Assembly (NCBI RefSeq): GCF_001640025.1
Contig: NC_031674.1
Location: 2,976,001 to 3,040,000 of the forward strand
Reading direction: 5' to 3'
DNA length: 64,000 nucleotides
Origin: Sugiyamaella lignohabitans
Taxonomy: Eukaryota > Ascomycota > Dipodascomycetes > Dipodascales > Trichomonascaceae
This document shows, in pieces, positions 28,357 to 40,300 of the stretch. The position numbers and the translations under genes are program-made. The notes beneath the pieces are model-generated. The model ran no database searches. It was not told the DNA's origin and saw only the letters and a list, made by a program, of their open reading frames with translations. The first letter of the stretch is position 1. Each line of letters begins with the position of its first letter.

Positions 28357-28894
28357 TATTATTCGCGCTTGTTTATTGATTTTAGTTTAATTTATGACTT
28401 CCCTCGCCATAAAGGAATTATTAGTATAGTTTGCCAATCAAAACCTGAGTTTCTCGGATGCTTGGTTGAAGCGGTACTCCCACCTCCTTCAGATTTAAAA
28501 GCACACATTGTGCAGATTCAATGAGTTGCTTCTGTCTGAGGTATGCGATTATTGTTTATTATATACATATATAATTATAGCAGAAAACTTGGGCTCTTCA
28601 CATTATATTAATGAATAAAACTATTTTTTTTACAATTGGTACAATATAATGGAACCCAAGAACCCAAATTAAAAAAAATTAGATTTAACGGTTTGGATGG
28701 AAATATACTTATTTTTGTTTCTGCTTTCCCCTTGCAGATATGCCCCACTGTTCACAGAGGCTGACAGCCTTACCATCACTTCGAACCTGACATTGTACCG
28801 AACACCCGCCAAACAGCTGGGGGAGAAAGGTGGATTGGTGTCGACAATTGAATAAGTCGTCTTAAGAGCGAGTTAATTATTGCCATATTATAAT
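28357..28894. promoter_or_regulatory. Intergenic region: PHO85 3' flank and SEC3 promoter
   Basis: These 538 bases are strongly AT-rich around 28550-28690, with poly-T and poly-A runs. A short inverted repeat GCACA-CAT-TGTGC lies at about 28501-28513. I found no tRNA and no credible open frame. Confidence 0.4.
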
Positions 28895-31800
28895 ATGATG
28901 CACAGGTTTACTAAGTCAAAGCACCAGCGAAACAGCTCGTCAGGTAACAATGGCAACCCGACTTCCCCCACCACTCCACGCACGACACCTGGGGCATCTC
29001 CAGCTCTCAATCAGAGATCTATGTCGGTTAATTCCTCCAATCAATCACCTTCTAGTGCGAGATCTAATATGGATTTGAGGGACCGATATGATTTGGAAAA
29101 GAAAAACATTATAGCCTCATGTTTCTCCAAGAAAGACGAGCAGGGAACACGTAAGTCACTGCTAAACTATCTCCACAAGCTCTTTGCCTTTCCATTTATA
29201 GGATTGTGTTTGTTTATTTGTGTGGCTCTGGCTATATATCTCTAACGAAGAGTGGTACATCTAAATAATGAGATATTGATGTCACCGACAATAGAACTAA
29301 CATTGAACTAGTATTGGATAGTTATATCACCCATGTACGAATCATCGAAGACTCACATTATCCCTCAACCCGTCCTCCTCCCAATCAACCTGAGTCCTCT
29401 AAGAAACATAGAACAATCATTATCGCCGTACGAAAATCAGGACGGGTGCGTGTTCATAAAGCTCGTGAAAATGACAATGGTCTATATCAGATTGGCAAAA
29501 CATGGAATTTAGACGAATTGACTAAAATTGAGAACGATCTGGCTAATCCGGAGGGGTTTACAGTACATCTAGGAAAGCCATATTACTGGACGACCGAGTC
29601 CACAAAAGAAAAAAATACTATTATTATGAGCATGTTAAAAATCTACAAAAAGTATACCAGTGGCCGAGTTCCCGAATTAGTCAATCTGGACAACATAGTT
29701 GACGTGGCGACGAGGACTCCAAGTACCACAGCAGATGCATCACCTATGAAATCTGACACTTCTCGGTTGCCTGGTCAAGTTAGTGGTTCTGTCCCTGCAC
29801 CAGATCCAAGAAGTATTGCAGTGCCGGGGGCCAATACAAAACAAGAACCTCCTGTTGCTCCACAAGAAGAAACGTCAAAACAGAGCTCGGCACGTTCATC
29901 CCAACAAGTTCAGCAACAACCAACGCAGCAAAATGTGGCCTCATCATCAACTGCTGTTGTTCGTGCTCCAAGTCCGCAACCGGAGAATGGAAATCAATTG
30001 CAAGCTCCAGTGCATGATATAAGGAAGGGGCCACAACCACTTGATACAAGACAAGGGCCACAACCCAGTCAAATGTCTTCTGCGACTTCTAAACAACCAC
30101 CACCATTGAGCAGCAAGAAATCATTATCCTCATTACAGGGCCCTTTGCTAGCTCCCAAAGGTGATTCAGTGGCTCACAAAGGGCCAACTACCAATCCACC
30201 TGCTCAGTTACAGAAAAAACCGTCAATGCCTTTGCTTAATAGTGGAATTTCGCCTGGTGCGTACGCTGCAGCAGGGGCTGCAGCAACAGCTGCTGCTATG
30301 GGCAATGTAGCCAACAAAATGACACCGGGCGGCCCCCCACGGCGACCATCTCAGCAAAGTTCAAGCAGTAGTGGTTCAATTCCGCAAATTAGAAAGGTTT
30401 CTAGTAGTGGTCCATCATCTAATGTAAAGGCAGTCCAGGCTCGTTTACAGAATCAGATGGCTGGTGCAAGTACGTCTGCGAATGGTGCCCAAAGTGTCCA
30501 TTCTGGTGGTTCTTCGTCCCCTAGCAGCTCGCAAACGTCTTTGCCACAAAATCGACCATCTTCGGCAGTAAGGCAGGGTTCTGTTAGTGCTGCGTCGCAA
30601 CCGTCGCAACAGTCGCAACCGCCACTCCCTACCGCAAGACAACAATTAAAGCCGTCGCAGCAGTCTGTTTCATCACCAGATCTTACCCACCCTGTCCCAG
30701 AGTCTCTTGTGAGACCATTAGATTCGGAGACTTCATCGCAGGTTCCAGCTGCCCGTACTGACTTGGCACAACCAAGTCCAAGATCGGTGGATTATTCAAC
30801 AGGTAATGCCAAAATCACCACTCAAACTTCAAAGGCTGCTGATATGCATAACAAGTCTAAAGAAGAATCTATGCACACTACCGAAAGTGATGTTCGCGTG
30901 GGGGATACTCTCGCTGGTGCTGTAATCAACAGGCAAACCCCTTCTCCAGTGGCTATTGTAACTACTGTGGACCAAGAACAGACTCCATTGGCCGTTACCA
31001 AATCGGCTCCCACGCAAGCGGTTGAGATGGGAAGTGATGATGAGTCTAAGATACCGGGACCATCGACATCCACTCCTGAGTTAGGTGTATCAAAGGGTCA
31101 TGCTCGTAATCGGTCATCTGTTCAGGGGATTAAAATTTTCGCAAGGTCTCCTTCGCCAAATATTCAACCCGAAGATGATGGTACCGTTCCAACTGATGAA
31201 GATTTGTCATTGCGAGAACAGAATGACGTGGTTAACAAAGACCTGACAGAACAGGGTCATACACATACCTTTACGAGAGGACACAAGGCTCGTCAACCGT
31301 CAAGTGCTTCTAACCTCTCGCGAGCATCAAAAACAAGACGGCTCTCTATGATCTCTAACGCATCTGCTGTGGAAGAGACTTTGGAAGATTTCAATTGGAA
31401 TGGAAGAGAAGACGTGGAGACACTGGAGAGGAATATTACTAGAGAGCTGGCTCATATAGAAGCCTCTAATTTGCACAATGTAGTTGATCTTGATGAGAGA
31501 TTGGATGAGTTGGAACGCTCTTTGGATTTGGCTGTCAACGAGTGCGATAAAATTGGTACAACTCTTGGCGTTTTTTCTGTTCAACTAGGTAGTTTTGGTG
31601 ATGATATCGCTCATATCGAAGGACAAGGCCAGGGTCTCCAGGTTCAAACTACCAACCAGAAAACACTGTGGAACGACCTTAATGGGTTATTGCAAACCGT
31701 TTCTCTTCCAGAGGAGCGACTTCAAGTTTTGAGAGAATGTGGATATGATTCACCGAGAGAGTTAGCATTGTTAGAGGCTACCGCTGTTGATTTGTATCGA

Positions 31801-33741
31801 GCCGTCCAGACTGTGAGAGCAGAAAATGGAACACAATCAGGCTACCTTGGAAATCTCAGAGCCCTTAGAGAGAAGAAACATGTTTATGACAAAGCTGCTA
31901 GCGAATTTATTTTAAGAACGAGGACTTACCTCGATAGAAAATTCAAGTTGGCTGTTCAAGCTAGCGAACGGGAGATTTCGAACGTTCAACAATCTATTGA
32001 TGACCCTAGACTAGTACGAATAGATCCTTTGACATTGGCTCAACTGTACCCTTTGAGCGGGGTTATACTGTTTGTCAAGGACTTGGACCATGTAAATTAT
32101 TCGTCAATTGTGAAGGGTTATGACAGAGTATTACGCGAATATTATGAAGTTAGTATATCGAGCTTCCTGGCCAAATGGAAACGCCAACTCTCAGCTTTGA
32201 TTAGTAAGTACGAGCAATTCTCGTATACTGGTAATAAGGAGAACAATGCGGTTTCCGAGGGTCTAGTGTCCAAATCGCTGAAGAGATCTGGTACCATAGC
32301 GAGGTTTAAGTCCAGTGCCAGTTCTACATCCCTTTCTACAGATGCCAGTGGAGCTAAAGGAGCCGCTAGTCAGGTTAGTTTGGAGGACAGCAAAGGTATT
32401 GTCGACTTGGCAGACCGAAAGCTAGTTCAGAAAGCTCTGCGAAAAATATTTGACAGTTTAACTTCTCTGGTAATTGGAGAACAAGAAGCTTTCACGTTGC
32501 TCTTCCATGAGTCTTCTTTCGATAGCTTGAACTTCCCATCGTTTGCAATCTCCAATCCTGTTGCCAACCGTAGTAAACCACCTCATTATTATGAAAAGCT
32601 ACGTACTAGAGATATTGACCCTGATTATTCGAAGGCCCAAGAGCTAGCTTCCAATGTCGGTACTATTTTTGATTGTCTTTTTGACCAGACCGCTAAATTT
32701 CTTGATGACTACTTGGCGCATTTTAGTCTTGGATCACCATTTTTGTTAGCCGTAATCGACTATTATGTTATGAAATTGGATTCAACTAACCAAGACTTCC
32801 TTAGTCAAGTACTAGTAAAATTAAAAGACCGCATTACTAGTAAATGGCAGGCATTTATTAACCAACAAATTGGAATAATAAACAGTACCATTGTGTCGAG
32901 TAAAAAACGGAAGGGCGTTGTTCCATTTGTGCGCAAGTTCCCCTTGTTTGCCAACTCCATTGAAGAAGACTTGAAGAATGTATCCAGCACAGATTCTGTT
33001 CAAAATCTGCCTGTTCGGAAGGTTATTGACTCAAGCTATGATAAGGTTTCGAAGGCAATATTTCACAATTTGGAACGACTTGCCAAAGACACTGGTACGA
33101 GTCAAACTAATGGCACTTCACCAAACATTACTAGCGCAAATAATAGTTCGTCCAATCTTACAACTGCTAATGACTTTGAGGATAAGGAACTCCTGAACTA
33201 TCATGTTATGATGATCGAAAATATGAACATACTGATGGAGTCCCTTAGCTCAATGGATAATGCCAGTCTCGAGTCAGTTGCCTACACTGCAAGAACGACT
33301 TATCGCAAAGAACTCGATCTATATATTCAAACGGTGCTGCATCGTCCAGTTGGAAAACTCCTCGACTTCATTGATGGTTTCAATGCCATTGTGGATAAAA
33401 ATCCGAACGAAAATCCAACTCATCGCCATGGGTACTCCAAGTCGTCATTTCGTAAGCTTATCAGCAGCTACGACAGCAAAGAAGTCCGTAAAGGAATCGA
33501 AACACTTCGTAAGAGAGTTGAAAAGCATTTTGCTGGAGATGATGAAGATCCTACTTTCAGTAATAACCCTGGAAATCGTAAACTTTTGGATAAAGTGTGG
33601 TCGGCGACTCAAGCTTCCTATTCGGTGCTCTATGGTGACCTTGTGAAAATTGAATCAAAATATTACCTCGATTCCCCCGGTGAAGCTAGCCAAATTGAGT
33701 TCTCAAAGAATGACATTGTTACGAGCTTTTCCAAAATCTAG
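28895..33741 (+). CDS. SEC3: Exocyst complex subunit Sec3 (two exons)
   Basis: Exons 28895-29150 and 29312-33741 join in phase 1 to give 1561 residues. Sec3 is the exocyst subunit that marks sites of polarised secretion by binding PI(4,5)P2 and Rho GTPases. Splicing completes the PH-like Sec3 PIP2-binding domain at about residues 65-215: DLEKKNIIASCFSKKD in exon 1, then SYITHVRIIEDSHYPS, TIIIAVRKSGRVRVHKAREN and FTVHLGKPYYWTT in exon 2. Residues 225-650 are Ser/Pro/Gln-rich and low complexity. A coiled coil (ITRELAHIEA...DLDERLDELERSL) begins near 785, and the helical exocyst C-terminal domain fills the rest. The protein is longer than S. cerevisiae Sec3 (1336) because of the linker. The intron (161 bases) has CTAAC and TAG. 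If retained it would add a hydrophobic 30-residue tail and stop at 29245. Confidence 0.93.
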
Positions 33742-33931
33742 AATTTTACTCTATTTAATATCTATTTAACTACATCAGCAGATGGCTTTGGCGTGTGCTA
33801 TTTTATAATCCTTTGCGTCTTGGGCCTTGCCCAGATCACAGGACGAGTTATTCATTATAAACACGAATGTATTCTTACAGGACCCCAAAAATAAAAATTT
33901 TAAAAAAATAAAAAAAAAAAATTACTTAGAT

Positions 33932-34978
33932 TCACTTAGCTTTCAAATCAGGCAAATCCTCAACCTTGACATGATTCTCCTTCATCCAATCAGCATCAAT
34001 CAGTTTGTCCTTAGCCTCTAATAAGAACTTATAACTTGTCTTAATAGTACCATCACTGACACCTGTCTTATCAGCAATTTCCCCTCCGGTGACGGACTGC
34101 TTGAAGAGCGAGGCCGCCATATAGATAGCAGCAGCAGCAATTGAGATAGGTGACCGACCAGCCAAAGTACCTTCATCTTTGGCCCTCCTAGCTATATGCT
34201 CAGCCGCTTTTGTCACTTGCGATGATAAACCCAAATGCGAGCAGAAACGACGAACCAGGTCTTCAGCATGAGTCTGCGTAGTCTGGTATTCTTCGTTGGT
34301 ACTATGTGACAATTTAATACCAGCTGACTGAAGTAGTTTTTCCATGATTTTAAAAGTACGACCGATCTCTCGCTTTGGCACACTCGTGAGAGCCCATATT
34401 TCCTTGAAAGTACGCGCAACACCCGAGTGACGACAGGCAATGAAAATAGCAGCCGCCATAATAGACTCTTGACTCTTTCCCTTCAGTTTACGATCCTCAT
34501 AAACAATCTTATACGCTTCTTTAGCAGCATCCTGAACTATTTTTGGTAGCAAGAAAGCCTCACACATCTGAGAAATTCTACTAAAAGCCACTTGAAGAAC
34601 TGAATCCTTTTTGTCCACATTTCTGTTCTGAGTCCTACTCAGGTCACGGCCAAGGGTAGAGCCCGGAGCGCCTAAAGAGATAAGTGTATCGAGTTGATTA
34701 TTGTCAAGTAGTGGATTACCAGCATCACCAACACGCGAAGGATCATCGTTTCCTTGGTCATCATTTGAGAAGGTACGCCATTCTGACCGGGTATCTACGA
34801 TTCTGTCACCTAACACCAGTCCGCAATTACCACAAACCATATCGCCCTCACTGAATCGTTCTACAATATCAGGAGGCATGATCCTACACTCAGGACACAT
34901 AAGCCGAACATTAAGGTTGACGTGATACTGCTCATCATCTTTTGTTGGCATGATGTGAGGAGGATGGATGGAAGACAT
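33932..34978 (-). CDS. SUA7: Transcription initiation factor TFIIB (Sua7)
   Basis: The leftward single exon encodes 348 residues, matching the 345 of S. cerevisiae Sua7. TFIIB bridges TBP-bound promoters to RNA polymerase II and influences start-site choice. The N-terminal zinc ribbon has its four cysteines at C28, C31, C49 and C52. The B-finger region follows as DTRSEWRTFSNDDQGNDDPSRVG. Two cyclin folds follow: IVQDAAKEAYKIVYEDRKLKGKSQESIMAAAIFIACR and VTKAAEHIARRAKDEGTLAGRSPISIAAAAIYMAA. A second in-frame ATG at codon 10 is possible. The 274-bp promoter shared with NUG1 contains a GC-rich palindrome. Its binding partner TBP (SPT15) is at the right end of this window. Confidence 0.95.
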   Translation of the reverse strand: MSSIHPPHIMPTKDDEQYHVNLNVRLMCPECRIMPPDIVERFSEGDMVCGNCGLVLGDRIVDTRSEWRTFSNDDQGNDDPSRVGDAGNPLLDNNQLDTLISLGAPGSTLGRDLSRTQNRNVDKKDSVLQVAFSRISQMCEAFLLPKIVQDAAKEAYKIVYEDRKLKGKSQESIMAAAIFIACRHSGVARTFKEIWALTSVPKREIGRTFKIMEKLLQSAGIKLSHSTNEEYQTTQTHAEDLVRRFCSHLGLSSQVTKAAEHIARRAKDEGTLAGRSPISIAAAAIYMAASLFKQSVTGGEIADKTGVSDGTIKTSYKFLLEAKDKLIDADWMKENHVKVEDLPDLKAK

Positions 34979-35051
34979 TCAACCTGGTCTCTGTCCGTTA
35001 TATAATGATGCTGCTCACAAACTGCTGAATAATATGGGTAAGGGTATTGTT

Positions 35052-35072
35052 GAGCCGCGGAATCCGCGGCTC
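35052..35072. promoter_or_regulatory. 21-bp GC-rich perfect palindrome in the SUA7-NUG1 promoter
   Basis: Two 10-base arms, GAGCCGCGGA and TCCGCGGCTC, are exact reverse complements around a single A at 35062. It contains two CCGCGG hexamers and an inverted CGG-N3-CCG arrangement, the kind of site used by Zn2Cys6 or related dimeric factors. Each arm also matches seven of eight bases of the pleiotropic drug response element TCCGCGGA. The palindrome is seen directly; the binding factor is unknown. Confidence 0.6.
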
Positions 35073-35252
35073 CATGGGTCATATTGATAGTAATGAGCGT
35101 TTACTGTAGATCTATGCTCTGATGGGATATAAGATCGCATATGCATATTAATTTTTTTTTTTTGGGTATAGGATTTTTTCGTCTACAGGCAATTTTTTGT
35201 TTTCGGTCAGTATTCAAACAAATACGAACAGTTCAAAAAAAAGCGATAGAAA

Positions 35253-36803
35253 ATGAAAGCCAAGAAACCTATTAGTAAACGAAAGAGCACTCGTCTGCAG
35301 CAAGGAATTAAGAAGAAGGTCGCTGCGCATAATAGAAAGGAGCGCAAACAATCGAAGAAAGATGTTACTTGGAAGTCGAAGGTAAAGAAGGATCCAGGTA
35401 TCCCCAACTCATTTCCTTATAAGAACAGAATTTTGGAACAAATTGAGGAGAATAGACTTAAAGAAGCTGAAGAAAAAGAAAGAAGAAGAGAGGCCCAACG
35501 GGCTGCTGCGAAAGCTGCTGGTGAGACTTTCACCGGCCTCGACGATGATGACAGTATGGCGGTGGAAGAGTCGAATAGCAATCGTCTTTCCGCTTTATTA
35601 GCGTCTGCTCAACAGGCTGCTAAAGAGTACGATGGTGAAGAAGACGAAGAAGAAGATGATGATGATGAGGACATGGAGGTCGATGACAGTGATGGAGAGA
35701 GCGAGGATGAAGGTCAGGAAATAGAAATCACCGAAGGTGAGAACGTCTTTGAAGGCTCAAGAAAAGCTTTTGATAAATTATACAAACAGGTTGTTGATGA
35801 TGCCGACGTTGTTTTATACGTATTAGATGCTCGGAATCCAGAAGGAACAAGGTCAAGACAGGTAGAGAGAACGGTCCTGGCTAATCCCAGCAAAAGACTT
35901 ATTTTCGTTCTTAACAAAATAGATCTTGTGCCTTCTGATGTTCTTAAAAAGTGGATCAAGTACCTCGAACTGGCATTTCCCACCATCCCCTTGGCAGCTT
36001 CCTCAGCGGCCCCTAATGCTACTACTTTTGAACACAAGGGTTTGACACAAGTTGCAACCTCAACTATTCTATTACAGGCTCTGAAGAAGTATGCCAGTGA
36101 GTCGCAGCTAAAAAGATCGATTTCTGTTGGTGTTATTGGGTACCCCAACGTAGGAAAATCATCTGTGATCAACTCATTAACTGCTCGTCATGGCTCGACC
36201 AATAGAGCTTGCCCTGTCGGTGCTCAAGCAGGTGTTACTACTGTGGTGAGAAAAGTTAAGGTGGATAACAAGCTGAGTATTCTTGATTCGCCTGGAATTG
36301 TATTCCCATCTAGTGAGTCTTCTAAGAAAGCCAATCCTGTTGAGGAGAAGGCCCGCCTCATTCTATTAAACGCAGTGCCTCCAAAGCAAATTGATGATCC
36401 TAGGCCAGCTGTGTCACTTCTCCTGAAACGACTTTCAAAAAATGATGACCTTATGACCAGACTCAAGAAGTACTACGACTTGCCACCAATTGTGACCAGC
36501 CCTCATGATAAATTTGTTACCAGTTTTCTTGTTGAAATCGCTCGTAAGAAGGGTCGACTTGGCAGAGGTGGTGTTCCAGATCTAGACAGCTCGGCTACCG
36601 CCGTCATTACTGACTGGAGAGATGGCCGTATTGCTGGATGGGCTCTACCTCCTGTCCTCAAATCCTCTTCTAGTGAAGCTCCCACAGGCTCTGTTGATGC
36701 ATCATCCGGTGCTGCCATTGAACAAAACCAGACTGTTATTGTCACGGAATGGGCCAAGGAATTCAGTTTGGACGGTCTGTGGGATGGCCAGTTTGACGAG
36801 TAA
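35253..36803 (+). CDS. NUG1: Nuclear/nucleolar GTPase Nug1 (circularly permuted)
   Basis: This single exon encodes 516 residues (520 in S. cerevisiae). Nug1 is a circularly permuted GTPase that acts in maturation and export of pre-60S ribosomal particles. The N-terminus is the very basic GNL3-type region (KSTRLQQGIKKKVAAHNRKERKQ). An acidic stretch follows near 128-155. The GTPase motifs come in permuted order: DARNPEGTRSRQVE near 193, NKIDLVP (G4) near 222, then GYPNVGKSSVINSL (P-loop, G1) near 295 and LDSPGIVFP (G3) near 346. The RNA-binding C-terminus follows. GTP-binding residues are intact. Confidence 0.95.
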   Translation: MKAKKPISKRKSTRLQQGIKKKVAAHNRKERKQSKKDVTWKSKVKKDPGIPNSFPYKNRILEQIEENRLKEAEEKERRREAQRAAAKAAGETFTGLDDDDSMAVEESNSNRLSALLASAQQAAKEYDGEEDEEEDDDDEDMEVDDSDGESEDEGQEIEITEGENVFEGSRKAFDKLYKQVVDDADVVLYVLDARNPEGTRSRQVERTVLANPSKRLIFVLNKIDLVPSDVLKKWIKYLELAFPTIPLAASSAAPNATTFEHKGLTQVATSTILLQALKKYASESQLKRSISVGVIGYPNVGKSSVINSLTARHGSTNRACPVGAQAGVTTVVRKVKVDNKLSILDSPGIVFPSSESSKKANPVEEKARLILLNAVPPKQIDDPRPAVSLLLKRLSKNDDLMTRLKKYYDLPPIVTSPHDKFVTSFLVEIARKKGRLGRGGVPDLDSSATAVITDWRDGRIAGWALPPVLKSSSSEAPTGSVDASSGAAIEQNQTVIVTEWAKEFSLDGLWDGQFDE

Positions 36804-37038
36804 TCGCTCTACATATATTTTATATTACATTAATTGCATTTTTGACGGTTTGAGCGCGCTGTGCTATATTGCTCCCTATGTTTAGGCCATCTAATATTTT
36901 CTTAGCTTCCATTCAAGCTCCAAAGTATTGGACCGTTTTTCTTAAGTATACTTCAATATGACATATCTACTCGATTATTATTCCTATATGATTTCTATCT
37001 AACTTCAATCAACAGGTTGCGGTTGGCCCGTACAAGAA

Positions 37039-37055
37039 AATCCGACCCTCGGATT
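37039..37055. promoter_or_regulatory. Inverted repeat AATCCGA-CCC-TCGGATT
   Basis: Seven-base perfect arms flank CCC. The core TCCG-N5-CGGA presents two everted CGG half-sites, as bound by Zn2Cys6 regulators; Pdr1-type elements have the same half-sites with no spacer. It lies about 330 bases upstream of the ABC transporter ATG. Function is inferred. Confidence 0.45.
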
Positions 37056-37062
37056 CTTCGAC

Positions 37063-37082
37063 CATGCATGCATGCATGCATG
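37063..37082. repeat. (CATG)5 microsatellite
   Basis: Five tandem copies of the self-complementary tetramer CATG, eight bases after the inverted repeat. The alternating purine-pyrimidine run could extrude as a hairpin. Confidence 0.85.
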
Positions 37083-37385
37083 TTCTACGGCTCTAAAAAA
37101 TCTGGGGCAGTGCTTCTGTAGATCGCTTGAAAGTAGTAAACAGAACTGCTACACTTCGGTATTGAGACCACTGTTCTTGCTGTTTACATAGAGTATATAT
37201 CTATGACGAGCAGGAGAGAAGGTAATTGTGTGGACGTTATCAGATATTTGGAACTATCTGTAGATATATCTAATCATCTAGCTAGCATATCTTTGGACTC
37301 CTAAATCGTTTCCTGGATGACAGTTCCCAACATATTAACTTCACTGGCTTTTGTTCTCCTATTTAAAGTTAGTTTATAGGTCAGA

Positions 37386-40300
37386 ATGTCTGATGAGATA
37401 AACAGCGACGATGCTGAGAGTGTCCGTATCGCAATCTGGCCTCGGACTATGGCCCTGGTCAGAAAGGAACTGATCCTATTACGAAGAAGCTGGTTCTGGA
37501 CTTTTTTTCGAGCCCTATTGCTCCCAGTTGCATTTATCGTGTTCATGGTAAGTATCTGGTGATAGGTTTTAAACATGCTGCTATCTAGCATGTATTTTTA
37601 TTTAAGTTAACATTAATTTCTCTCTGGTTACTAATAAGTGTGTAGGGTGAAGCGAAACACTTTTTCATCACATATGGAGTATATGGAGTAGGCAAACCTG
37701 CTGAGATTCATAGTCTATCGTCAGTCGTCGGAAATCAGATTATATCCTATTTCCCTAGTGAAGCAGGTATGCCAGAAATAGATGAGGTCCACCGAATTAT
37801 GAATATTGTTTTAAAAGGAATACCAGAAGAGAATATCAAGTTTTTGGATAACCCAACAGATATTTTGAATGTTTGTAGAGAGAACCTTCGCGGAACTAGT
37901 AGGTGCTATGGGGCCGTTGAATGGAATCGAATTGATCTTAAAACACAAACCTATAACTATACTCTTCGAGGGAATTCTGGACTGAACTATGTCAATGTTG
38001 GTGGTAGCCAGTCTTCTGGGGATGTATTTGTTCTACCATTGCAATTTGCTATTGACAAGGCTATTGCTAACTTCACTGTGACACCTCAATCTTTACCATA
38101 CACGTCGATCACCGAGCAAGAGTATAAGGACAAAATGAACAAGATATATATGAAAGCAATCATCAACTGGTTGGCTCCGGCTTTATTTTTGTCAATGATT
38201 GGTGTTATTTACCATTTAGCTGGAGTCGTCGCTCAGGAGAGGGAATTGGGGATAACAAGCTTACTCACCAGTATGGGTTTACCCAGAGCGGTCAGATTTC
38301 TAAGCTACCATGCCGCTTTCACTATCGTTTATTTGCTTGGTTGGATTATAATTGCAATTGCCTTTTCTGGAGAGCTTTATATGAAGACAAACGCCGCAAT
38401 TATAATATTTTATCACATAATAAGTGGTCTATCCATGGTATCATGGTCGATATTTCTCGGGAATTTGTTCAAAAGCACTCAATTGGCAGGAATTTTTGCA
38501 TCTGGTTTCTCGGTCTTTCTTGCTATTGTCACAACTCTCCAGACCAGAATAAATGCTACTGAGGGGCCTTATCAGAGTGGGGCGGTTTATGCTCTTTCTA
38601 TTCTCTTTCCTCCGTGCAATTATAGCTATTTTATTTCTACCATTTCCAGGTGGCAGAGAGAGCTCCGAGCAACCAATTTGATCGAGAAGGCTCCAGAATC
38701 TAATATCCGTGTGATTGTGATTTTTGTTTTTGCAATTGTGCAAGTATTTCTTTTCTTTGGTCTGGCAATTTTGACGGATATTTGGCTTTATAGTTTTAAG
38801 AAGCCTGTAAGCATGGCAAATGGACTTGATACCAGCAGTGCTATTCAGATCACAAACTTGACTAAAGTTTATAAAACTCGCCAGTTGTGGCCCAAATTTC
38901 GAAAGTCTAAAGTTGTAGCTGTGAGCGATCTTAATGCCGAGATTGGTACCGGTCAAATTGTGTGTTTGCTGGGTGCTAATGGTTCGGGCAAGACAACAAC
39001 ATTAGAGATGATAGCAGGTATTCAACCTGCAAGCAGTGGATCGATCACGTTGAGACCAGGTAGCAAGGTAGGCATATGTCCCCAAAAAAATGTTTTGTGG
39101 GATAATCTGACTGTGCGTGAGCACATAGAGATATGGGCTGAAATAAAGGGAGGAACAAAAGGTTTCAACAGTAAAAAATCGAAGACAGTACTTGTCGATA
39201 GTCTTATTGAAAGATGTGATCTAGTGCCAAAGGCCAACACAAGAGCCGGCAATTTGAGTGGTGGCCAGAAACGAAAGTTACAGCTTGCAATCATGTTTGT
39301 AGGTGGAAGCAATGTCTGCTGTATTGATGAAGCTTCCTCAGGACTAGATCCTCTTAGTAGGCGGAAGATTTGGGATATCTTACTTGAGAGTAGAGGGAAG
39401 CTCACCTTAATTCTTACGACTCATTTTCTAGATGAGGCTGATCTATTGGCAGATAACGTCTTTATCATGTCAAAAGGTGTTTTGAAAGCCGAGGGTCCAA
39501 CATTGCGATTGAAGGATCGTTTGGGAGGTGGATATAGGATTTTTGTCAGTTCGGGAAACGTATCCTCATCGGCTGTACATTTTGGGGGTACTTCTGAAAA
39601 GGCCCTGGCACGCGTTCACGAAGAAGAAGAAGAAACATGTCATGAGGTCAATTCCACTGAAGAGGTTTTAGAAACAATCAAATCTTTACAACACACTGGT
39701 AAGAAATATCGTGTCGAGGGTCCAAGCCTTGAAAATGTATTCTTAAAGGTAGCTCAAGGTGACCATGAAGGCTTTAAACTTGGAAAGAGTGGGGCCGAAT
39801 GGGTGTCTGATGGTCAAACTGAACTCAATGCACAGCAAATAGCAGAGGCTTTGCAAGTTCGCAGTAATGGGACAGTTGGGCTGGGCCGCCAGCTTATGGC
39901 TATGTTTAGTAAGCGGTTTGTTATCTTTAGAAGAAATCCTTTGGCTGAAATTGTAACATTCATACTACCGATTATTGTTGCACTGGCTACTCGATCTTTT
40001 CTTGTTAGCTTTAATGGTTCTGGATGTTCAGTGTCTGCGCTGTTTCAAAACCAAGAATTCACCGATTTGAACATATCCAACTATCAGATGGTTGCTGGTC
40101 CTGAAACATCACTTTTAGAAAGAATGTCTGGACTATCTGTTTTAGCAAGCAATATCTTGAGTACATTACCTCCCCAGAACATCACCTCGAGTCAAATCCT
40201 TGGTTTGTTAAACCATGATACCAGAAAGGTTGATAATATATCGTCATTCACAGAAGTGATAAGCAATAACTATGCAAGTTTAATGCCTGGTGGTTTTTAT

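Larger units (their letters stand above)
36804..37385. promoter_or_regulatory. ABCA transporter promoter region
   Basis: These 582 bases between two rightward genes hold two distinctive elements. One is an inverted repeat, AATCCGA-CCC-TCGGATT, at 37039-37055. The other is a (CATG)5 tandem run at 37063-37082. No open frame or RNA gene could be supported. Confidence 0.5.

Noticed and set aside
28880..29245. 121-codon frame as an independent small membrane protein
   Set aside because: The first 85 codons are SEC3 exon 1 and the rest is the intron. The retained-intron idea is kept as a finding instead.
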